From Flavobacterium sandaracinum (GTDB lineage: Bacteria > Bacteroidota > Bacteroidia > Flavobacteriales > Flavobacteriaceae), in NCBI RefSeq assembly GCF_004349135.1, contig NZ_SMFN01000007.1, positions 94,695-158,694 of the forward strand: a DNA stretch of 64,000 nucleotides, given 5' to 3'. Position numbers and translations under genes: made by a program. Shown piece by piece: positions 28,090-38,398 of the stretch. Numbering within the stretch: position 1 is the first letter of the stretch; the number at the start of each line of letters is the position of its first letter. A model generated the notes under the pieces. That model was not told the origin of the DNA. It worked only from the letters and a program-made list of their open reading frames with translations, and did no database searches.

Positions 28090-29499
28090 ATGAAATCTAT
28101 TAATAATAGAATTGCACTGACTTTTTTTCTTTTGCTTTTTACAAGTGTCATAACAAGTGCTCAAGAAATTATTAAGGACTCGGTTATCGCTCCTGCTAAA
28201 AAGATACAATCGACCGGAAAACTTAAAATTGATGGAGTGATAGCAACTGTGGGAGACTATATTGTATTAGATTCAGATATTGACAAGTCATTTCTTGAAA
28301 TTTCTACACAAGGAGGTTCTGTTAATGATATTTCAAGATGTCAAATGCTAGGAAAATTATTAGAAGATAAATTGTATGCGCATCAAGCAATTCAAGATAG
28401 TATCGTAGTTACAGATTCAGAGGTGAAAGGAATGATGGAAGACCGATTGAATTATATGATTGAAAAAATTGGTTCTTTAGAAAAAGTTGTTCAATATTAT
28501 AAAAAGGATTCTGAAGAAGAATTTAGAACCTATTTCTCTGATATTCTAAAAGAAGGAAAGTTGAGTTCTGAAATGCGAAATAAGATCGTTGAAGCAGTAG
28601 AAATTACTCCAGAAGAAGTTCGTAATTATTTCAAGACTATTCCTAAAGCTGATTTACCAACCTTTGGAGTGGAATTAGAAGTGGCACAAATTGTGGTTAC
28701 GCCTAAAATCTCGGCCGAAGATAAACAAAAAGTTATTGATCGATTGAATGGTTTCAAAAAGGAAATTGAAGAAGGGTCTAGTTTTTCTACTAAAGCAGTT
28801 TTATATTCTCAAGATCCGGGATCTAGATCGAATGGAGGATATTACAAAATGAATCGCAAAACACCATTTGTAAAAGAATTTAAAGAGGTTGCTTTCAGTT
28901 TAGAGGAAGGTGAAATATCAGCTCCTTTTGAAACAGATTTTGGATATCATATTATTTATGTAGAAAAAATTAAAGGACAGGAAATAGAATTGCGTCATAT
29001 TTTACTTTCGCCAACGATTACTGAAACAGCGCTGGATGAAGCGAAAGAAAAAATTATTTTAATCAAAAAAAGAATTGAAGATAAAGAAATTACTTTTGCG
29101 GAAGCAGCCAGAACATTGTCTGATGAAAAAGAAACAAGAGCCAATGGAGGAGCATTAATCAACCCGCAAACACAGGATACTCGTTTTGAATTGACAAAAA
29201 TGGATCCTACTTTTTACAGTCAAGTGTCTAATTTGAAAGCAAACCAAGTTTCTGTTCCTATATTAGACCAAGGAGAGGAAGGAAAGAAGAAATTCAAGTT
29301 AATCACAGTTACCAATAGAATTGATGAACATACCGCTGATTACGCCAAGGATTATATTAAAATTAAAGAATTGGCTTTAAAGAACAAGCAAATTACAGCT
29401 ATAGGAAAATGGTTTAATGAAAAAATAAAAGAAACTTATATCAAAATCATTGGAGAATATAGAGACTGTGATTTTGCAAATAATTGGCTTAAAAAGTAG
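28090..29499 (+). CDS. SurA-like periplasmic peptidylprolyl isomerase
   Basis: This is a 469-residue exported foldase. The signal peptide is MKSINNRIALTFFLLLFTS with a likely cut after TSAQ. A SurA-type N-terminal helical domain (about 45-165, with ISRCQMLGKLLEDKLYAHQA) is followed by two parvulin domains. The first, about 195-290, contains SQDPGSRSNGGYY and FGYHIIYVEK. The second, about 305-390, begins with LRHILLSP. Expected role: assembly of outer-membrane beta-barrels. I chose ATG 28090 because it begins a normal signal peptide; ATG 28069 would add seven residues. Confidence 0.9.
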   Translation: MKSINNRIALTFFLLLFTSVITSAQEIIKDSVIAPAKKIQSTGKLKIDGVIATVGDYIVLDSDIDKSFLEISTQGGSVNDISRCQMLGKLLEDKLYAHQAIQDSIVVTDSEVKGMMEDRLNYMIEKIGSLEKVVQYYKKDSEEEFRTYFSDILKEGKLSSEMRNKIVEAVEITPEEVRNYFKTIPKADLPTFGVELEVAQIVVTPKISAEDKQKVIDRLNGFKKEIEEGSSFSTKAVLYSQDPGSRSNGGYYKMNRKTPFVKEFKEVAFSLEEGEISAPFETDFGYHIIYVEKIKGQEIELRHILLSPTITETALDEAKEKIILIKKRIEDKEITFAEAARTLSDEKETRANGGALINPQTQDTRFELTKMDPTFYSQVSNLKANQVSVPILDQGEEGKKKFKLITVTNRIDEHTADYAKDYIKIKELALKNKQITAIGKWFNEKIKETYIKIIGEYRDCDFANNWLKK

Positions 29500-29522
29500 T
29501 CTTCTTTTTTGCCTTTTGCGGG

Positions 29523-29530
29523 TAGATTTG
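29523..29530 (+). promoter_or_regulatory. -7 box TAGATTTG upstream of the moxR-side terminator
   Basis: A perfect TAnnTTTG in the surA-moxR spacer, placed before the hairpin at 29558-29599, so its transcript would have to read through that hairpin to reach moxR. A TTG lies only 11 bp upstream, so the promoter is uncertain. Confidence 0.45.
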
Positions 29531-29557
29531 CAGTAAAAAAGTTTTCGTTAAATAAAG

Positions 29558-29599
29558 AAAAAGAGTTAGTTTTATGATTTCATAAGGCTAACTCTTTTT
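29558..29599 (+). terminator. terminator between surA-like gene and moxR
   Basis: A perfect 12-bp stem AAAAAGAGTTAG/CTAACTCTTTTT with an 18-nt loop, 20 bp before the moxR ATG. Confidence 0.85.
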
Positions 29600-29619
29600 A
29601 ATTTTAAAATACTTCAAAC

Positions 29620-30573
29620 ATGTCAGACGTAGCAGCAATACATAATTTAGTCCAAAAAAGAAATGAACTAAAAAAAGAAATCGCAAAAATCATTGTAGGT
29701 CAGGATGTTGTGGTAGATCAAATCTTGCTTTGTATTTTTTCTGGTGGTCATGCATTGTTGGTAGGCGTTCCCGGATTAGCCAAAACTTTGATGGTAAATA
29801 CGCTGGCGCAAGCCCTAGGTCTTGATTTTAAGAGAATTCAGTTTACACCGGATTTAATGCCTTCGGATATACTTGGAAGTGAAATCTTGGATGAAAGCCG
29901 TCAGTTTAAATTTATAAAAGGGCCTATTTTTTCCAATATTGTTTTGGCAGATGAAATAAATCGTACGCCGCCAAAAACGCAAGCGGCATTATTAGAAGCC
30001 ATGCAGGAACGTTCTGTTACTATTGCGGGGGAAAATTATAAATTAGATTTGCCCTATTTTGTTTTGGCGACACAAAATCCAATTGAGCAGGAAGGAACGT
30101 ATCCTTTGCCCGAAGCACAATTAGACCGATTTATGTTTGCTATAAAATTAGAATATCCTTCATTTGAAGAGGAAGTTCAAGTAGTAAAACGCACAACCTC
30201 TGATGAAAAAAACACGATAAACCCATTGTTTTCCGCTCAAGAAATAATAGATTTTCAACATTTGATTCGCCGAATTCCTGTGGCGGATAATGTTATAGAA
30301 TATGCAGTGACCTTAGTTAGTAAAACGCGTCCGGATAATCCGTTGTCAAATGAGTTTGTAAAAAATTATCTCGATTGGGGAGCAGGACCAAGAGCATCGC
30401 AAAATTTGATTTTGGCTGCAAAAGCCAATGCGGCTTTCAACGGAAAATTTTCTCCCGATATCGAAGATGTCAAAGCAGTGGCGATAGGAATACTTCGTCA
30501 CCGAATAATCAAAAACTACAAAGCAGATGCCGAAGGTATCACCGAGGAAATGATAATTACAAAGTTGTTTTAA
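29620..30573 (+). CDS. MoxR-family AAA+ ATPase
   Basis: This is a 317-residue MoxR AAA+ protein, a presumed chaperone that helps assemble metalloenzymes or cell-surface complexes. Walker A is GVPGLAKT at 49-56, Walker B is IVLADEIN with Asp111-Glu112, sensor 1 is ATQNPIEQEGTYPLPEAQLD near 164-183, and the C-terminal lid holds GPRASQNLILAAKA near 262-275. MoxR genes usually sit with DUF58 and von Willebrand A genes (BatABCD). None is present here, so this copy is isolated. Confidence 0.92.
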   Translation: MSDVAAIHNLVQKRNELKKEIAKIIVGQDVVVDQILLCIFSGGHALLVGVPGLAKTLMVNTLAQALGLDFKRIQFTPDLMPSDILGSEILDESRQFKFIKGPIFSNIVLADEINRTPPKTQAALLEAMQERSVTIAGENYKLDLPYFVLATQNPIEQEGTYPLPEAQLDRFMFAIKLEYPSFEEEVQVVKRTTSDEKNTINPLFSAQEIIDFQHLIRRIPVADNVIEYAVTLVSKTRPDNPLSNEFVKNYLDWGAGPRASQNLILAAKANAAFNGKFSPDIEDVKAVAIGILRHRIIKNYKADAEGITEEMIITKLF

Positions 30574-30904
30574 ATGCTTTTTTTATTGTTTTTAGCTTGA
30601 TTTTCGGGAGTAACTACAACGTTTTCTTAATTATCTTATTATTTGTATTTCAGAAATGATAAGAATGTATTTGATTAGTTATGGATTAATCAATTTTTTG
30701 TTAAATTTTTTAAATTTTATCATTTTTAAACAGTAAAAATCAGTATTAGGTAATAATATCTTTTGAAAACACCACGTCCATTAAATTTTTTTAGATTTCA
30801 TCTTAAAGAACTAAATTTGCCTCATAAATAAAAACTAGATAGTATGGCTTTTAATTTTGAGAGGATCAAAAGAAGTAGCCTTTAACATTGAAAACAATTG
30901 TATT
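30574..30904. other. 331-bp intergenic region before acnB
   Basis: It is AT-rich, with a TAAATTTG -7 box at 30812-30819 (TTT at the -33 position) about 85 bp before the acnB ATG. No terminator of moxR and no small RNA could be recognised. Confidence 0.5.
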
Positions 30905-33679
30905 ATGAGCATTTATAACGATTATCTAAAGGAAATCGAAGAAAGAAAAGGGCAGGGATTGCATCCAAAGCCAATTGATGGGGCTGAATTATTGGGCGAA
31001 ATCATTACACAAATTAAAGATGTAGATAACGCAGATCGCGAAGACTCTCTTACCTTCTTTATCTACAATACGGTCCCGGGAACCACCCCTGCTGCCGGCA
31101 GAAAAGCTGCTTTTTTAAAGGAGATTATTCTTGGGGAATCAGTTATAAAAGAAATTACTCCAGCTTTTGCTTTAGAGCTATTGTCTCACATGAAAGGTGG
31201 ACCTTCTATTGAGGTGCTACTTGACTTGGCTTTAGGCGAAAATGCTACCATTGCTAAAGATGCAGCACAGGTACTTAAAACACAATTTTTTCTTTACGAA
31301 GCAGATACTAATCGTCTAGAAACAGCTTATAAAAGCGGAAATGAAATTGCTAAGGAAATTTTAGAAAGCTACGCTAAAGCGGAGTTTTTTACAAAGCTTC
31401 CAGAAGTAGTAGAGGAAATAAAAGTAGTTACTTATATTGCTGGTGAAGGAGATATTTCAACTGATTTATTGTCACCGGGGAACCAAGCGCATTCCAGATC
31501 TGATCGTGAGCTTCATGGTAAATGTTTGATTTCTCCTGCAGCTCAGGATGAAATTCAAGCATTGCAAGCGCAACATCCTGACAAAAGCGTCATGTTGATT
31601 GCTGAAAAAGGAACAATGGGTGTGGGTTCATCGCGAATGTCAGGTGTGAACAATGTGGCGCTTTGGACTGGTAAAAAAGCAAGTCCTTATGTTCCATTTA
31701 TAAATATTGCACCAATTGTTGCAGGAACAAACGGAATTTCTCCAATTTTCCTAACTACTGTTGATGTAACCGGTGGTATTGGTCTTGACCTTAAAAACTG
31801 GGTAAAGAAATTAGATGATAATGGAAATCCAATTCGCAACGAAAGTGGTGATGTGGTTCTAGAGGAAGCGTATTCTGTAGCTACTGGAACGGTGCTAACC
31901 ATCAACACTAAAACAAAGAAATTATATAATGGCGATATAGAATTGATCGATATTTCTAAGGCATTTACACCTCAGAAAATGGAATTTATCAAAGCTGGTG
32001 GTTCTTACGCGATTGTTTTTGGAAAAAAATTACAAACGTTTGCTTCTAAGACTTTAGGGATTGCTATTGTTCCCGTTTTTGCTCCATCCAAAGAAGTTTC
32101 TATAGATGGACAAGGTCTTACAGCCGTTGAAAAAATATTTAATAAAAATGCTGTTGGTTCAACGCCAGGGAAAGTCTTGCACGCTGGATCTGACGTTCGT
32201 GTTACCGTAAACATTGTTGGTTCCCAAGATACGACAGGTTTGATGACTTCTCAAGAATTAGAGTCTATGGCTGCTACTGTGATTTCACCAATCGTTGACG
32301 GTGCATATCAATCCGGTTGCCACACAGCATCAGTTTGGGATAATAAATCTAAGGCAAACATTCCAAGATTGATGAAATTCATGAATGATTTCGGTTTGAT
32401 TACAGCTCGTGACCCAAAAGGAGAATACCACGCTATGACCGACGTAATTCACAAAGTGCTAAATGATATTACTGTAGATGAGTGGGCAATTATTATTGGA
32501 GGTGACTCGCACACCAGAATGTCAAAAGGAGTTGCTTTTGGTGCTGATTCAGGTACCGTTGCTCTTGCATTGGCTACTGGTGAAGCTTCTATGCCAATTC
32601 CAGAATCAGTAAAAGTGACTTTCAAGGGTGACATGAAAAAATACATGGATTTCCGTGATGTGGTGCATGCTACACAATCTCAAATGTTGAAGCAATTTGG
32701 CGGTGAAAATGTATTTCAAGGACGCATTATTGAAGTTCATTTAGGAACCCTTACTGCGGATCAAGCCTTTACTTTTACGGATTGGACGGCAGAAATGAAA
32801 GCGAAAGCTTCTATTTGTATTTCTGAGGACGACACTTTGATTGAATCATTAGAAATTGCCAAAGGTAGAATCCAGATCATGATTGATAAAGGAATGGACA
32901 ACGAAAAGCAAGTGCTAAAAGGATTGATCGCTATCGCAAATAATAGAATTGCAGCAATTCAATCTGGTGAAAAACCAGCGTTGACTCCAGATGCTAATGC
33001 AAAGTATTATGCGGAAGTTGTTATTGATTTAGACATCGTTGTGGAGCCAATGATTGCAGATCCAGATGTGAATAACGTGGATGTTTCTAAGCGCTACACG
33101 CACGATACCATTAGACCACTTTCTTTTTACGGGGGTGTGAAAAAAGTAGATCTTGGTTTTGTAGGTTCTTGTATGGTACATAAAGGAGATTTGAAGATTC
33201 TTTCTCAAATGCTAAAAAATATCGATGAGCAATACGGTAAAGTAGAGTTCAAAGCGCCGCTTGTAGTAGCGCCACCAACATACAATATTGTAGACGAACT
33301 TAAAGCAGAAGGTGACTGGGAAGTGTTGCAAAAATATTCTGGATTCGAATTTGATGACAATGCTCCAAAGGGCATTGCTCGTACCGGATATGAAAATATT
33401 TTGTATCTAGAGCGTCCCGGTTGTAACTTATGTATGGGTAACCAAGAAAAAGCAGCCAAAGGCGATACAGTTATGGCAACCTCTACGCGTCTTTTCCAAG
33501 GAAGAGTTGTTGAGGATACAGAGGGTAAAAAAGGAGAATCATTGCTTTCATCTACACCAGTTGTGGTATTGTCTACAATTTTAGGCAGAACTCCAACTCT
33601 TGAAGAATATAAAGCAGCGGTGAAAGGAATCAATCTAACACAGTTTGCGCCATCTCATAAATTATTGGTAAGGTATTAA
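30905..33679 (+). CDS. acnB: aconitate hydratase B
   Basis: This 924-residue AcnB interconverts citrate and isocitrate in the TCA cycle and often also hydrates 2-methyl-cis-aconitate. The N-terminal HEAT-like domain specific to AcnB (MSIYNDYLKEIEERKGQG...) precedes the swivelling domain and the three catalytic domains. 4Fe-4S ligands appear in GSCMVHKGD and GCNLCMGNQ near the C-terminus. I start at ATG 30905, the conserved AcnB N-terminus; an upstream in-frame ATG at 30857 adds 16 unconserved residues. It is followed by a terminator and then by a second, unrelated aconitase. Confidence 0.96.
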   Translation: MSIYNDYLKEIEERKGQGLHPKPIDGAELLGEIITQIKDVDNADREDSLTFFIYNTVPGTTPAAGRKAAFLKEIILGESVIKEITPAFALELLSHMKGGPSIEVLLDLALGENATIAKDAAQVLKTQFFLYEADTNRLETAYKSGNEIAKEILESYAKAEFFTKLPEVVEEIKVVTYIAGEGDISTDLLSPGNQAHSRSDRELHGKCLISPAAQDEIQALQAQHPDKSVMLIAEKGTMGVGSSRMSGVNNVALWTGKKASPYVPFINIAPIVAGTNGISPIFLTTVDVTGGIGLDLKNWVKKLDDNGNPIRNESGDVVLEEAYSVATGTVLTINTKTKKLYNGDIELIDISKAFTPQKMEFIKAGGSYAIVFGKKLQTFASKTLGIAIVPVFAPSKEVSIDGQGLTAVEKIFNKNAVGSTPGKVLHAGSDVRVTVNIVGSQDTTGLMTSQELESMAATVISPIVDGAYQSGCHTASVWDNKSKANIPRLMKFMNDFGLITARDPKGEYHAMTDVIHKVLNDITVDEWAIIIGGDSHTRMSKGVAFGADSGTVALALATGEASMPIPESVKVTFKGDMKKYMDFRDVVHATQSQMLKQFGGENVFQGRIIEVHLGTLTADQAFTFTDWTAEMKAKASICISEDDTLIESLEIAKGRIQIMIDKGMDNEKQVLKGLIAIANNRIAAIQSGEKPALTPDANAKYYAEVVIDLDIVVEPMIADPDVNNVDVSKRYTHDTIRPLSFYGGVKKVDLGFVGSCMVHKGDLKILSQMLKNIDEQYGKVEFKAPLVVAPPTYNIVDELKAEGDWEVLQKYSGFEFDDNAPKGIARTGYENILYLERPGCNLCMGNQEKAAKGDTVMATSTRLFQGRVVEDTEGKKGESLLSSTPVVVLSTILGRTPTLEEYKAAVKGINLTQFAPSHKLLVRY

Positions 33680-33700
33680 CAAGTATTTGTTAATTATATC

Positions 33701-33738
33701 AAAAAGCCTGAGTCTCCCAAAAGACTTAGGCTTTTTTT
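33701..33738 (+). terminator. terminator between the two aconitase genes
   Basis: A 15-bp stem with one G-T pair (33701-33715 with 33722-33736) and a T run. The two genes are therefore probably separate transcripts. Confidence 0.87.
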
Positions 33739-33823
33739 ATGGGTATAGTTTCTCTATTTTTTGTACCTTGTGACTATTAAAGACTTGAATTTTTATTATA
33801 CATAACAAACAATCCTATACATT

Positions 33824-36091
33824 ATGGCTTTTGATATTGAAATGATTAAAAAAGTGTACGACAACATGACAACTCGTGTTGATAAAGCACGCGAAATAGT
33901 TGGACATCCACTTACTTTAACCGAGAAAATCTTATACAATCACCTTTGGGACGGAATGCCATCAAAAGCTTTTACACGTGGTGCTGATTATGTTGATTTT
34001 GCTCCAGATAGAGTGGCTTGTCAAGATGCTACTGCTCAAATGGCGTTGTTACAATTCATGCACGCTGGTAAATCTAAAGTAGCTGTGCCTACAACGGTAC
34101 ATTGTGATCACTTGATCCAAGCTAAAGTGGATGCGGTGACGGATTTGGCCAGAGCAAAAACGCAGAGTAATGAAGTGTTTGAATTCCTTTCTTCGGTATC
34201 TAATAAATACGGAATTGGTTTTTGGAAACCAGGAGCAGGAATTATTCATCAAGTAGTACTTGAGAATTACGCATTCCCAGGTGGAATGATGATTGGAACC
34301 GACTCTCATACGGTAAATGCAGGTGGTTTAGGAATGGTCGCAATTGGTGTTGGTGGTGCTGATGCTGTTGATGTAATGTCAGGAATGGCTTGGGAATTAA
34401 AATTCCCAAAATTAATTGGAGTAAAATTAACGGGTAAGCTTTCTGGTTGGACAGCTCCAAAAGACGTTATTCTTAAAGTAGCCGGAATTCTTACTGTAAA
34501 AGGTGGAACGGGGGCAATAGTTGAATATTTTGGGGAAGGCGCAACCGCTATGTCATGTACTGGTAAAGGTACCATTTGTAATATGGGTGCCGAAATTGGC
34601 GCAACAACTTCTACATTTGGGTATGATGATTCCATGAGTCGTTATTTGCGTTCTACAGACAGAGCTGATGTTGCCGATGCTGCCGATAAAATTGCACCGT
34701 ATTTAACTGGTGATGCAGAAGTATATGCTAATCCAGAATTGTATTTTGACCAAGTAATCGAAATTAATTTAGACGAATTAGAACCGCATTTGAATGGTCC
34801 CTTTACACCAGATTTAGCAACGCCTATTTCTAAAATGAAAGAGGAAGCCATCAAAAATAACTGGCCTTTGAAAATTGAAGTGGGTTTGATTGGTTCTTGT
34901 ACGAACTCTTCTTACGAGGATATTGCTCGTGCCGCCTCTATTGCAAAACAAGTTACGGATAAAAACCTAAAAATTAAATCGGAATTTACCATTACTCCAG
35001 GTTCTGAATTGGTTCGATATACTATAGAACGTGATGGATTTATCGATATTTTTGATAAAATGGGAGCGACTGTATTTGCAAATGCGTGCGGACCATGTAT
35101 CGGGATGTGGGATAGAGAAGGTGCTGAAAAAGAAGAGCGCAACACAATCGTTCACTCTTTCAACCGTAACTTTTCAAAACGTGCCGATGGAAATCCAAAT
35201 ACTTTGGCTTTCGTAGGTTCGCCTGAATTAGTAACCGCTTTGGCAATTGCAGGAGATTTAAGTTTCAATCCGTTGACGGATACTTTAATTAATGAAAATG
35301 GAGAAGAAGTAAAACTAGACGATCCAACAGGAAATGAACTGCCACCAAGAGGTTTTGATGCGGAAGATCCCGGTTTTCAAGCACCAGCCGAAGACGGTTC
35401 AGGGGTTCAGGTTTCTGTTAGTGAAACTTCAGAAAGACTACAGTTATTAGCTCCGTTCTTGCCTTGGGATGGAAAAAACATCACAGGCGCTAAACTGCTT
35501 ATCAAAGCTTTCGGAAAATGTACAACAGACCACATTTCTATGGCTGGACCATGGTTGCGTTTCCGTGGACATTTAGATAATATTTCTAATAATATGTTGA
35601 TCGGTGCTATCAATGCATTCAACCAAAAACCAAATACAGTGAAAAATCAGTTGACTGGTACTTATGATGCAGTTCCCGCTGTAGCGCGAGCTTACAAAGC
35701 AGCTGGCGTTCCTTCAATTGTGGTGGGTGATCATAATTATGGGGAAGGATCTTCTCGTGAGCATGCCGCTATGGAACCTCGTTTCTTAGGTGTGAAAGCG
35801 GTTTTGGTAAAATCATTTGCACGTATTCACGAAACAAACCTGAAAAAACAAGGATTGCTAGGATTGACTTTTGCTAACGAAGCGGATTATGACAAAATTC
35901 AGGAAGATGACACGATCAACTTCACTGATTTAGTTGATTTTGCTCCAGGAAAACCATTAACATTAGAATTTGTTCACGCTGATGGAACCAAAGATATCAT
36001 CTTGGCAAACCACACCTACAACGAAGGACAAATTGGTTGGTTCGTTGCTGGTTCAGCATTAAACTTGATTGCCGCGGCCGGAAAAGTATAA
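33824..36091 (+). CDS. acn: aconitate hydratase, mitochondrial type
   Basis: This 755-residue aconitase resembles the mitochondrial enzyme in length and domain order. Visible features are [16 protein letters not shown] near 152-167, [11 protein letters not shown] near 358-368 and [12 protein letters not shown] near 423-434, which together carry the three Cys ligands of the 4Fe-4S cluster, and [19 protein letters not shown] (the C-terminal swivel, near 638-656). It is not homologous along its domain order to AcnB. Having both in tandem suggests division of labour, for example stress-stable versus labile enzymes, as in E. coli AcnA and AcnB. Confidence 0.96.
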   Translation: MAFDIEMIKKVYDNMTTRVDKAREIVGHPLTLTEKILYNHLWDGMPSKAFTRGADYVDFAPDRVACQDATAQMALLQFMHAGKSKVAVPTTVHCDHLIQAKVDAVTDLARAKTQSNEVFEFLSSVSNKYGIGFWKPGAGIIHQVVLENYAFPGGMMIGTDSHTVNAGGLGMVAIGVGGADAVDVMSGMAWELKFPKLIGVKLTGKLSGWTAPKDVILKVAGILTVKGGTGAIVEYFGEGATAMSCTGKGTICNMGAEIGATTSTFGYDDSMSRYLRSTDRADVADAADKIAPYLTGDAEVYANPELYFDQVIEINLDELEPHLNGPFTPDLATPISKMKEEAIKNNWPLKIEVGLIGSCTNSSYEDIARAASIAKQVTDKNLKIKSEFTITPGSELVRYTIERDGFIDIFDKMGATVFANACGPCIGMWDREGAEKEERNTIVHSFNRNFSKRADGNPNTLAFVGSPELVTALAIAGDLSFNPLTDTLINENGEEVKLDDPTGNELPPRGFDAEDPGFQAPAEDGSGVQVSVSETSERLQLLAPFLPWDGKNITGAKLLIKAFGKCTTDHISMAGPWLRFRGHLDNISNNMLIGAINAFNQKPNTVKNQLTGTYDAVPAVARAYKAAGVPSIVVGDHNYGEGSSREHAAMEPRFLGVKAVLVKSFARIHETNLKKQGLLGLTFANEADYDKIQEDDTINFTDLVDFAPGKPLTLEFVHADGTKDIILANHTYNEGQIGWFVAGSALNLIAAAGKV

Positions 36092-36139
36092 TTAAGAAGT
36101 ATTAAGTGACCCGTTTATAGTGGTCAGTTTAAAATATAA

Positions 36140-36203
36140 AGTGTTTAGTAATTTTGTTTGCAGTTATTCTAGACTGTGACTGATTACTGAACACTTTTTT
36201 TTT
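36140..36203 (+). terminator. terminator after the second aconitase
   Basis: A 13-bp stem (36140-36152 with 36183-36195, one G-T pair) encloses about 30 nt and ends in a run of nine T. Confidence 0.82.
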
Positions 36204-36835
36204 AGGAGCTGTTTCCTGCTGTCTGTTTCAAGCTTTTTTGCACAATTGCTTTTTTCCAAGATAAAAAGGAGCTTCTTTTAGTCGCTCTTTTTATTCTGGA
36301 AAAATAGGCAATTCTGCTTCAAAAGGCTTTCCACTTCCATCAGGGCTACCTCATGAAATTCAATTTATTAACAGATTTGCTAGTAGCGAAAAGAATGCAT
36401 ATTTTTTAAAAAAGCATCAAATTGGTATTCAAAATGTGCAGAAAAATTAAAAATTTGGATGCGTTTGTGTTTAAACTACGTTAAAATCAAAAAAAAAGAT
36501 GGGTTTTTTGATATTATAGTTTAAATTAGCAATCAAGAAAAATATAATTGCACTTGAGTTTTTGATTGTTAGTTAAATCTGTTCTCTACCTAGTTATTTA
36601 TTTTCTACGCAACAATAGTATACAATTGTATTGCGTTACTGTTTGAGTTGCTTTTGCAATTAAAACAAAAATCAACAAAATAATAATTGCACACTTTATA
36701 CTCTCTTACATCCAAGAGACGAGTTTTTTTTATATTTTTTATTGAAAAATAATAAATGTGCATCCTAAGCGAGATTTAATAATTATATCCCGAAATCGCT
36801 ATGAAGAATACAATGGGGTAAGTAATTTGAAATAA
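36204..36835. other. 632-bp intergenic region, nothing recognised
   Basis: AT-rich spacer before the LysM/NlpC gene. Around 36605-36637 there is a weak imperfect palindrome including ACAATTGT. No ORF, tRNA or promoter of standard form was found. Confidence 0.4.
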
Positions 36836-38332
36836 ATGAATATGACTTTTAGAGTAGTAGTAACATTAGTTTTTTTAAATAGTATCGTTCTTTTTTCACA
36901 GGAGAAAATCACAAAACACACTATAGTAAAAGGGGAAACAATATCGAGTATCGCTGAGAAATATGAAGTAAAACAAAGCGCTATTTTTAACTTAAATCCC
37001 AATGCTAAGAATCTTTTAAAACTCAATTCGGTTTTATTAATTCCTATTACTTCAACAAAAAATACAGCTCCTAAAACTAAGATTGCAATAAATAATTCCT
37101 TTAAAGAACACGAAGTTCAAACTAAAGAAACACTTTACGGAATTGCAAAACAATACGGAATTTCTGTTAAAGAATTAAACCAAGTCAACCCTACACTCGC
37201 TTCATCAGAATTAAAAATTGGTCAAAAAATAAATATTCCCGGTAACGCTACCGCATCTGAAATAGCGATGATTGCACCAACAAAACAAATGGTATCAAAA
37301 AACGGAGTAGCTACATTGACTCAATCCAATGAATCGAAATCCACAAAAGTAGATACATTTAGTTGGGAAGTTTTACCTAAAGAAACGAAATATTCCATCA
37401 CAAGAAAGTACGGAATTACAATCAAAGAATTTGATAAAGCAAATCCAGAAATAGGCGTAAAAGCACTTAGAGTTGGTCAAAAAATAAATATTCCGGCCGC
37501 TCCATTGACAGAAACCGTTTTAGCATCGCAAGAGAGTAAAGATTTACCTGTAGTTGCATCAAAAAATGGTACTTCAGTTCAAACAATAATACCAAAATTA
37601 GAGGAAGCAGTCATTTTACAAACTAATACACATTTGTCAAATACAACAACTTCAAATGGTTCTCAAAATGAAACAACTTCAACTAATACGCCACAACAAG
37701 TTATTCGCGAAGTACTTCCAAAAGAAACTAAATATGCTATTGCAAAAGAATACGGAATTACCGTTAACGAATTAGAAAAGCAAAATCCTGAGGTTAAAAA
37801 TGGTCTTCCTGTAGGTTACAAACTAAATATTTTGGCGAATACTGTTCCTGCAGAGAACGCAATTGCAAATACTGATGCTGGTAATAATTCGGATGTTCAA
37901 ACTACTAAAATTGATTTTAATAATGCTGCGAAACCAACTTTCAGTCATGATTTTTTAGATCAGTTGATAGAACGTGCTTCTGAAAATATTGGATCACGGT
38001 ATCGCACCGGTGGAACTACAAAATCAGGATTTGATTGCTCAGGGCTTATGTGTACTACCTTTGGCGCATTCGATATTAATTTACCAAGAACATCGCGAGA
38101 GCAATCTAGTATTGGAACTAAAATTAATACCGATGAGGCTCAAAAAGGAGACTTAATTTTCTTTAAAACCAACGGTAGAAGCCAAATTAATCACGTTGGG
38201 ATGGTCGTTGAGGTTTGTGAAGATGAAATTAAATTCATTCATTCATCTGTTAGCAACGGAGTGATAATATCATCGACCAAAGAGAAATATTATCGAAAAA
38301 ACTTTTCTCAAATCAATAGAGTGCTACAATAA
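36836..38332 (+). CDS. secreted LysM-NlpC/P60 endopeptidase
   Basis: This 498-residue peptidoglycan hydrolase has a signal peptide (about 1-22, VVVTLVFLNSIVLFSQ) and four LysM-like modules at about 27-71, 90-137, 177-220 and 289-335, of which the last three share the K-E-T-x-Y/L pattern. The NlpC/P60 domain has Cys401 (GFDCSGLMC), His453 (INHVGMV) and His469. LysM modules hold it to glycan strands while the domain cuts stem peptides. ATG 36836 and ATG 36842 are both possible starts. It is monocistronic. Confidence 0.93.
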   Translation: MNMTFRVVVTLVFLNSIVLFSQEKITKHTIVKGETISSIAEKYEVKQSAIFNLNPNAKNLLKLNSVLLIPITSTKNTAPKTKIAINNSFKEHEVQTKETLYGIAKQYGISVKELNQVNPTLASSELKIGQKINIPGNATASEIAMIAPTKQMVSKNGVATLTQSNESKSTKVDTFSWEVLPKETKYSITRKYGITIKEFDKANPEIGVKALRVGQKINIPAAPLTETVLASQESKDLPVVASKNGTSVQTIIPKLEEAVILQTNTHLSNTTTSNGSQNETTSTNTPQQVIREVLPKETKYAIAKEYGITVNELEKQNPEVKNGLPVGYKLNILANTVPAENAIANTDAGNNSDVQTTKIDFNNAAKPTFSHDFLDQLIERASENIGSRYRTGGTTKSGFDCSGLMCTTFGAFDINLPRTSREQSSIGTKINTDEAQKGDLIFFKTNGRSQINHVGMVVEVCEDEIKFIHSSVSNGVIISSTKEKYYRKNFSQINRVLQ

Positions 38333-38363
38333 TTTACTCGAAAAAATAAATATATTCATATTT

Positions 38364-38390
38364 AAAACGTTCCATAATTGGGGCGTTTTT
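38364..38390. terminator. terminator shared by convergent genes
   Basis: A 10-bp stem AAAACGTTCC/GGGGCGTTTT with two G-T pairs and a T run lies between the NlpC/P60 and PNPOx-like genes. The minus strand has A/T runs too, so it may work both ways. Confidence 0.8.
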
Positions 38391-38398
38391 TATGTGAT

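Noticed and set aside
36605..36637. Palindrome as an operator
   Set aside because: Pairing requires a three-base bulge and is not near a recognised promoter.
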